Positions 22,191-25,298 of a stretch of 25,298 nucleotides of DNA are shown piece by piece. This DNA comes from Actinomycetes bacterium. Its GTDB lineage: Bacteria; Actinomycetota; Acidimicrobiia; Acidimicrobiales; Microtrichaceae. Within the stretch, counting starts at the first letter, position 1, and every line of letters starts with the position of its first letter. Both the position numbers and the translations under genes were made by a program. Location of the stretch: the NCBI GenBank assembly GCA_023437745.1, contig JAEZFI010000110.1:1-25298 (forward strand). The letters run 5' to 3'. The notes below the pieces were generated by a model. The model was not told the origin of the DNA. It did no database searches and was given only the letters and a program-made list of their open reading frames with translations.

Positions 22191-22243
22191 TTCTCGGCGC
22201 GTCCTGTCCCGTGCGGCGGGACTTTTCGCGCCGAGAACGCGAG
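22191..22243. repeat. Nested hairpin repeat, copy 1
   Basis: A 53-bp unit. Outer arms TTCTCGGCGCG (22191-22201) and CGCGCCGAGAA (22227-22237) pair perfectly; inside them GTCCCG (22206-22211) pairs with CGGGAC (22217-22222) around TGCGG. It is 50/53 identical to the next copy, which begins 71 bp later. It lies between the convergent ends of ssuD and uppP. Confidence 0.85.
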
Positions 22244-22261
22244 AGGTGCGCGGCGCTGGGC

Positions 22262-22314
22262 TTTTCGGCGCGTTCCGTCCCGTGCGGCGGGACTTTTCGC
22301 GCCGAGAACGCGAG
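22262..22314. repeat. Nested hairpin repeat, copy 2
   Basis: The second 53-bp unit is separated from the first by 18 bp (22244-22261). The inner stem GTCCCG/CGGGAC (22277-22282, 22288-22293) is identical to copy 1. The outer arms (22262-22272, 22298-22308) differ by one change that becomes a T-G wobble. The TTTT between stems is kept. The pair may act as a bidirectional terminator or be a mobile repeat. Confidence 0.85.
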
Positions 22315-22320
22315 GCTGAG

Positions 22321-23286
22321 CTAGATCACGCCGCCGAGCAGCAGGCCGGCCGTCACGGCGGCGATCCCCAGGCGGTACCAGCCGAACACCGAGAGCGGGT
22401 GACGCTCCAGGTAGCGGATCATCCACTTCACCGAGGCGAAGGCGGCGAGGCCGGCCACGATCGTCCCGACGAGCGGGTTCACGACCCCGAACGTGTCGAA
22501 CAGCTCGCTGCCGCCCGTGACCAGCTCATAGCCGGTGGCGATGCCCAGCGTCACGAAGCCGAGCAGGAAGGCGAACTCGACGGCCGTCGCCAGGCTGAGC
22601 CCGAGCAGCAGCCCGGCGATCAGGGTGACGAGGCTCCGGCTGGTGCCCGGCCACATCGCCAGCACCTGGGCGACGCCGATGATCAGCGCCTGCCGGGCCG
22701 TGACGGTGCCGACCGACGTGGTGCGCACCGTCGTCCAGCGGTCCTGGTTCCGCACGAACACGAGGATCAGCACCCCGCCGACCGCCCACGACGCGACGAC
22801 CGGCCAGGGGGACAGCAGGCGGTCCTTGATCTCGTCGCCGAAGAGCGTCGCCGCCACCCCGGCAGGGACGAAGGCGATCACCAGCGCGAGGAGGACGTTG
22901 CGCCCCTCCTGGCTCCGCCCCATCACGCCCTCGGCCATCAGGACGAAGCGGTGCCGGTAGATCCCGAGCACGGCGACGATCGCTCCGATCTGCACGGCGA
23001 TGGTGAACGTGTCGGTGGCCGCCTTGTCCGCCTGCGTCGTGCCGATGTCCAGCAGCCGCTCCACGACCAGCAGGTGACCCGTGGAGCTGACGGGCAGGTA
23101 CTCGGTGAGCCCCTCGACGAGGCCGAGGACGATCGCCTTGGGGAGCGTCAGGGTCGCGCCCACGTCGCCCGGCGCCATGACGAACCCGGTGGCGACGACG
23201 ACCGCCACGCCGGCGAGGGCGGCCAGGGCCAGGGCGGTGCGGCCCGGCCGGAGAGAGGGACGTGCGGCAGGGACCGGGATCGACAT
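22321..23286 (-). CDS. uppP: Undecaprenyl-diphosphatase
   Basis: A 321-residue integral membrane phosphatase of the UppP/BacA family. It dephosphorylates undecaprenyl diphosphate to undecaprenyl phosphate, recycling the lipid carrier used for peptidoglycan and for the polysaccharide genes in this window. Motif 1 is EGLTEYLPVSSTGH (Glu58, Glu62, Ser67-Ser68, His71) and motif 2 is PGTSRS (213-218), which together form the active site. The remaining hydrophobic segments fit the family topology. The usual length is about 260-275 residues. Here there is an extra N-terminal extension of ~45 residues with a basic start and one more hydrophobic segment, so the start may be later, but ATG 23286 is preceded by a TAACGT hexamer at the right distance for leaderless initiation. 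The stop adjoins the tandem hairpins. Confidence 0.93.
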   Translation of the reverse strand: MSIPVPAARPSLRPGRTALALAALAGVAVVVATGFVMAPGDVGATLTLPKAIVLGLVEGLTEYLPVSSTGHLLVVERLLDIGTTQADKAATDTFTIAVQIGAIVAVLGIYRHRFVLMAEGVMGRSQEGRNVLLALVIAFVPAGVAATLFGDEIKDRLLSPWPVVASWAVGGVLILVFVRNQDRWTTVRTTSVGTVTARQALIIGVAQVLAMWPGTSRSLVTLIAGLLLGLSLATAVEFAFLLGFVTLGIATGYELVTGGSELFDTFGVVNPLVGTIVAGLAAFASVKWMIRYLERHPLSVFGWYRLGIAAVTAGLLLGGVI

Positions 23287-23294
23287 CGGCGGGC

Positions 23295-23300
23295 ACGTTA
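23295..23300 (-). promoter_or_regulatory. Putative -10 element (TAACGT) for uppP
   Basis: On the minus strand TAACGT ends 8 nt before the ATG at 23286, which suggests transcription starting at or next to the start codon. No ribosome binding site is present. It lies in the 93-bp divergent gap shared with the phosphofructokinase gene. Confidence 0.4.
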
Positions 23301-23334
23301 CCGGTGACCTCACGCCGTCGAGCGCGCGGGGTCC

Positions 23335-23340
23335 TAGCAT
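23335..23340 (+). promoter_or_regulatory. Putative -10 element (TAGCAT) for phosphofructokinase
   Basis: TAGCAT lies 39 bp before the GTG at 23380, with a strong GGAAGGAG ribosome binding site (23367-23374) between. No clear -35 element is visible. Confidence 0.45.
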
Positions 23341-23379
23341 CGCCGGCGGACGCCTGCCGAGGCGCCGGAAGGAGACGAC

Positions 23380-24408
23380 GTGCGGTTCGGGATCCTGACA
23401 GGTGGCGGCGACTGCCCCGGGCTCAACGCGGTGCTCCGGGCGGTGGTCCGGCGGGCGACGGTGGGCTACTCGGACACGATCATCGGGTTCCACGACGGCT
23501 GGCAGGGCGTCATGGACGACGTGTCCGAGGAGCTGACGATCGACCGCTGCCGGGGCATCCTCCCGCGGGGCGGCACGATCATCGGGACGTCGCGCGTCAC
23601 GCCGTACCAGGTCGAGGGCGGGCTCGAGATGGCGAAGGCGACGATGGAGCGGCACACGCTCGACGGGATGATCGTGGTCGGTGGCAATGGGTCGCTGGCG
23701 AACGCGCACGACCTCGTGAAGGACGGCATCCCGTGCGTGGGCGTGCCCAAGACCATCGACAACGACATCGCGGCGACGGAGCTCACCTTCGGCTTCGACA
23801 CGGCGCTGCACGTGGCCTCGACCGCCATCGACCGCCTCCACACCACGGCGGAGGCGCACGACAGGATCATCGTGGTCGAGGTCATGGGCCGCGACGTCGG
23901 GCACATCGCGCTGCGTGCGGGCATCGCCGGCGGCGCCACGCTCACGCTGATCCCCGAGGTGCCGTTCGACCTGGACAAGGTGTGCGAGGCGCTGCGACGA
24001 CGGCACGCAGCCGGTCGCTGGGCCTCGATCGTCGTCGTGGCCGAGGGCGCCACGCCGGCCGAGGGCACGTGGAAGGTGCCGGAGTACGAGGTCGACCGGT
24101 TCGGCCATCGCAAGCTCGGCGGGATCGCCGCGGCCCTGGCGTCCGAGATCGAGGGGCGGCTCGGCATCGAGACCCGGGTCACGGTGCTCGGCTACGTGCA
24201 GCGCGGCGGCACGCCCACGGCGTTCGACCGGGTGCTGTCGACTCGCTACGGGGTCGCGGCGGCCGACGCCGCGCACGACGGGGCGTGGGATCAGATGGTG
24301 GCGCTGCGCGCCGACGAGATCATCCGGCTGCCCCTCGCCGAGACGGCGGGGAAGCTCAAGACGGTGTCACCCGAGATGATCAAGGTGGCCAGCCAGTTCT
24401 TCGCCTAG
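23380..24408 (+). CDS. pfkA: 6-phosphofructokinase, actinobacterial G104/K124 type
   Basis: A 342-residue enzyme that phosphorylates fructose 6-phosphate in glycolysis. The numbering runs in register with E. coli PfkA. The nucleotide-binding loop is GGGDCPGLN (8-16), and the catalytic region is PKTIDNDI with Asp127 as base and Asp129. Gly104 points to ATP use, while Lys124 is the residue of the PPi-type and mixed group III enzymes of actinobacteria. Two positions are unusual. The Asp/Glu at 103 is Asn (GGNGS), and the His of the GHxQRGG substrate-binding motif is Tyr (LGYVQRGGTP). MGRDVGHIAL retains the MGR substrate loop. GTG 23380 is supported by GGAAGGAG. The end overlaps the convergent phosphatidylcholine synthase gene by 42 bp. 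Phosphoryl donor and activity need a direct assay. Confidence 0.9.
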   Translation: MRFGILTGGGDCPGLNAVLRAVVRRATVGYSDTIIGFHDGWQGVMDDVSEELTIDRCRGILPRGGTIIGTSRVTPYQVEGGLEMAKATMERHTLDGMIVVGGNGSLANAHDLVKDGIPCVGVPKTIDNDIAATELTFGFDTALHVASTAIDRLHTTAEAHDRIIVVEVMGRDVGHIALRAGIAGGATLTLIPEVPFDLDKVCEALRRRHAAGRWASIVVVAEGATPAEGTWKVPEYEVDRFGHRKLGGIAAALASEIEGRLGIETRVTVLGYVQRGGTPTAFDRVLSTRYGVAAADAAHDGAWDQMVALRADEIIRLPLAETAGKLKTVSPEMIKVASQFFA

Positions 24409-25188
24409 GTGCGGGCGGGCGGGCCCGTGGATCGTGCGCCAGACCCCGACCCCCAGCACCCAGATGGTGCCCAGGTAGATGATCCCCTGGGCGATCTCGG
24501 CCGGGACCGGGAGGCAGTTGCTCTCGCACCCCACGTCGCGGGTCTTCTCGTCGATGATCCAGATCACGTAGAGGAGGGCGCCCAGCCACACCACCATCAG
24601 CGGGATCGTGACCCGCCGGAAGTCACGGGTGCGGAAGGCGTGGATGAACTGCACCGGCAGGAAGGTGAGCACCACGAAGATCGCGGTGACGACGACGTTC
24701 ACCCAGGGCCGCGACTGCAGCACCCACAGGATCGCGACCACCAGGTTCCACATCGCCGGGAACCCGTTGAAGTAGTGGTCCTCGGTCATCAGGTTCGTGT
24801 TGGCGAAGCAGTAGAGCGAGCTGACGAGGATCAGGGCGACCATGATCAGCGAGATCGGGCCGTCGGGGAACAGCCCGAACTCGTGGAAGAAGAACACCGG
24901 GCCGACGACGCACGTGACGTAGTCGATGACCAGGTCGAGGGTGTTGCCGTCGATCGTCGGGATCGCCCTGCCGACGTCGTACCGCCGGGCCATCGGGCCG
25001 TCGAGCCCGTCGATGACCACCGCGACGATGAACCAGATCAGCGCCGCCCGGGGGCTGCCGTCGAAGACCGACAGCAGGCCCAGGAACCCGGCCACCACGC
25101 CCGTCGAGGTGAAGACGTGGATCAGCCATGCCATCCGGGTGTTGTGGCACTCCGGATCGTCCGGACTGTCGATGTGGGTCTCGGTCAC
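24367..25188 (-). CDS. pcs: Phosphatidylcholine synthase-like CDP-alcohol phosphotransferase
   Basis: A 273-residue integral membrane enzyme of the Pcs family, which condenses CDP-diacylglycerol with choline to give phosphatidylcholine. After a short N-terminus the sequence runs MAWLIHVFTSTGVVAGFLGLL, as in bacterial Pcs. The CDP-alcohol motif reads IDGLDGPMARR and then, 12 residues on, GNTLDLVIDY, giving DGx2ARx12Gx3Dx3D (Asp63, Ala67-Arg68, Gly81, Asp85, Asp89). The 12-residue spacer is the Pcs variant rather than the 8 of the general family. MTEDHYFNGFPAMWNLVV is a second Pcs signature, and several hydrophobic helices follow. GTG 25188 is preferred because GAGG lies 6 nt upstream; a GTG at 25194 is adjacent to it. 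The C-terminus is read from DNA that also codes for the end of phosphofructokinase. Confidence 0.88.
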   Translation of the reverse strand: MTETHIDSPDDPECHNTRMAWLIHVFTSTGVVAGFLGLLSVFDGSPRAALIWFIVAVVIDGLDGPMARRYDVGRAIPTIDGNTLDLVIDYVTCVVGPVFFFHEFGLFPDGPISLIMVALILVSSLYCFANTNLMTEDHYFNGFPAMWNLVVAILWVLQSRPWVNVVVTAIFVVLTFLPVQFIHAFRTRDFRRVTIPLMVVWLGALLYVIWIIDEKTRDVGCESNCLPVPAEIAQGIIYLGTIWVLGVGVWRTIHGPARPHLGEELAGHLDHLG

Positions 25189-25260
25189 GTGCACCCTCGG
25201 CTGTCGGACGGCCCAGCGTACGCGGTCGGACGCCGGCTGCCGGGACGGGCCGCTCCGGTT

Positions 25261-25298
25261 CTGTGGCGGGGGGGGGGGGGGCGCGGGGGGGCCCGACC
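25261..25298. other. Low-complexity G-rich contig terminus
   Basis: The last bases include a 14-base G run (25268-25281), then CGC and a 7-base G run. The ~60 bp before it, after the phosphatidylcholine synthase start, holds no gene. The end resembles the poly-G start of the window and is probably artefactual. Confidence 0.7.

Noticed and set aside
22191..22314. CRISPR array
   Set aside because: There are only two 53-bp repeats, an 18-bp gap and strong internal hairpins, with no cas genes.

Overview
The window (25,298 bp, very GC-rich) looks like a contig from a high-GC actinobacterium. The -10-like TANNNT hexamers, GTG/TTG starts, overlapping GTGA junctions, MmpS/DUF732-like lipoproteins and Thr-rich linkers fit an Acidimicrobiia-type genome. 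That placement is inference from gene families, not a database result. Both ends run into G-homopolymers (14 G at 17-30 and at 25268-25281), so the window probably spans a whole contig with unreliable termini.

Layout. 1-625: 3' end of a secreted FG-GAP/ASPIC-UnbV repeat protein. 694-2027: two overlapping lipoprotein genes. 2041-11537: a cell-surface polysaccharide locus. It holds a GT-C-like membrane protein (minus strand), then a plus-strand run of an ExoA-like GT2, a second GT2, a Wzx-type flippase, a GT4, a third GT2 and a SAM methyltransferase. Four of its junctions are 4-nt GTGA overlaps. A minus-strand WbaP-like polyprenyl glycosylphosphotransferase closes the locus, and a likely carrier-lipid recycling enzyme, UppP, lies at 22.3-23.3 kb. 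No Wzy polymerase or Wzz is recognisable.

11.7-14.5 kb: a tightly overlapping three-gene cassette of prepilin-like proteins. The first joins a type IV prepilin N-terminus to a TadG-like C-terminal domain. The third has a PilX-like N-terminus, a Thr-rich linker and a C-terminal beta-rich domain. 14.6-16.1 kb: a solitary RnfD/NqrB/UnbU-like membrane protein with an extra C-terminal domain. 16.3-18.5 kb: a YpfJ-type zinc metallopeptidase lipoprotein, a beta-propeller lipoprotein and a small coiled-coil membrane protein. 18.5-20.2 kb: a membrane-anchored metallophosphoesterase, divergent from a nitroreductase. Then come SsuD, UppP, a phosphofructokinase with unusual active-site residues, and a phosphatidylcholine synthase.

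Most of the content is cell-envelope biology: polysaccharide assembly and export, pilin-like surface structures, lipoproteins and phospholipid modification. The least explained structures are the prepilin-TadG cassette, a near-perfect 24-bp hairpin at 20935-20986, a tandem pair of nested hairpins at 22191-22314, and a possible two-peptide leader before the flippase. I found no RNA gene, CRISPR array, integrase or transposase. No stretch longer than about 180 bp lacks a called gene.
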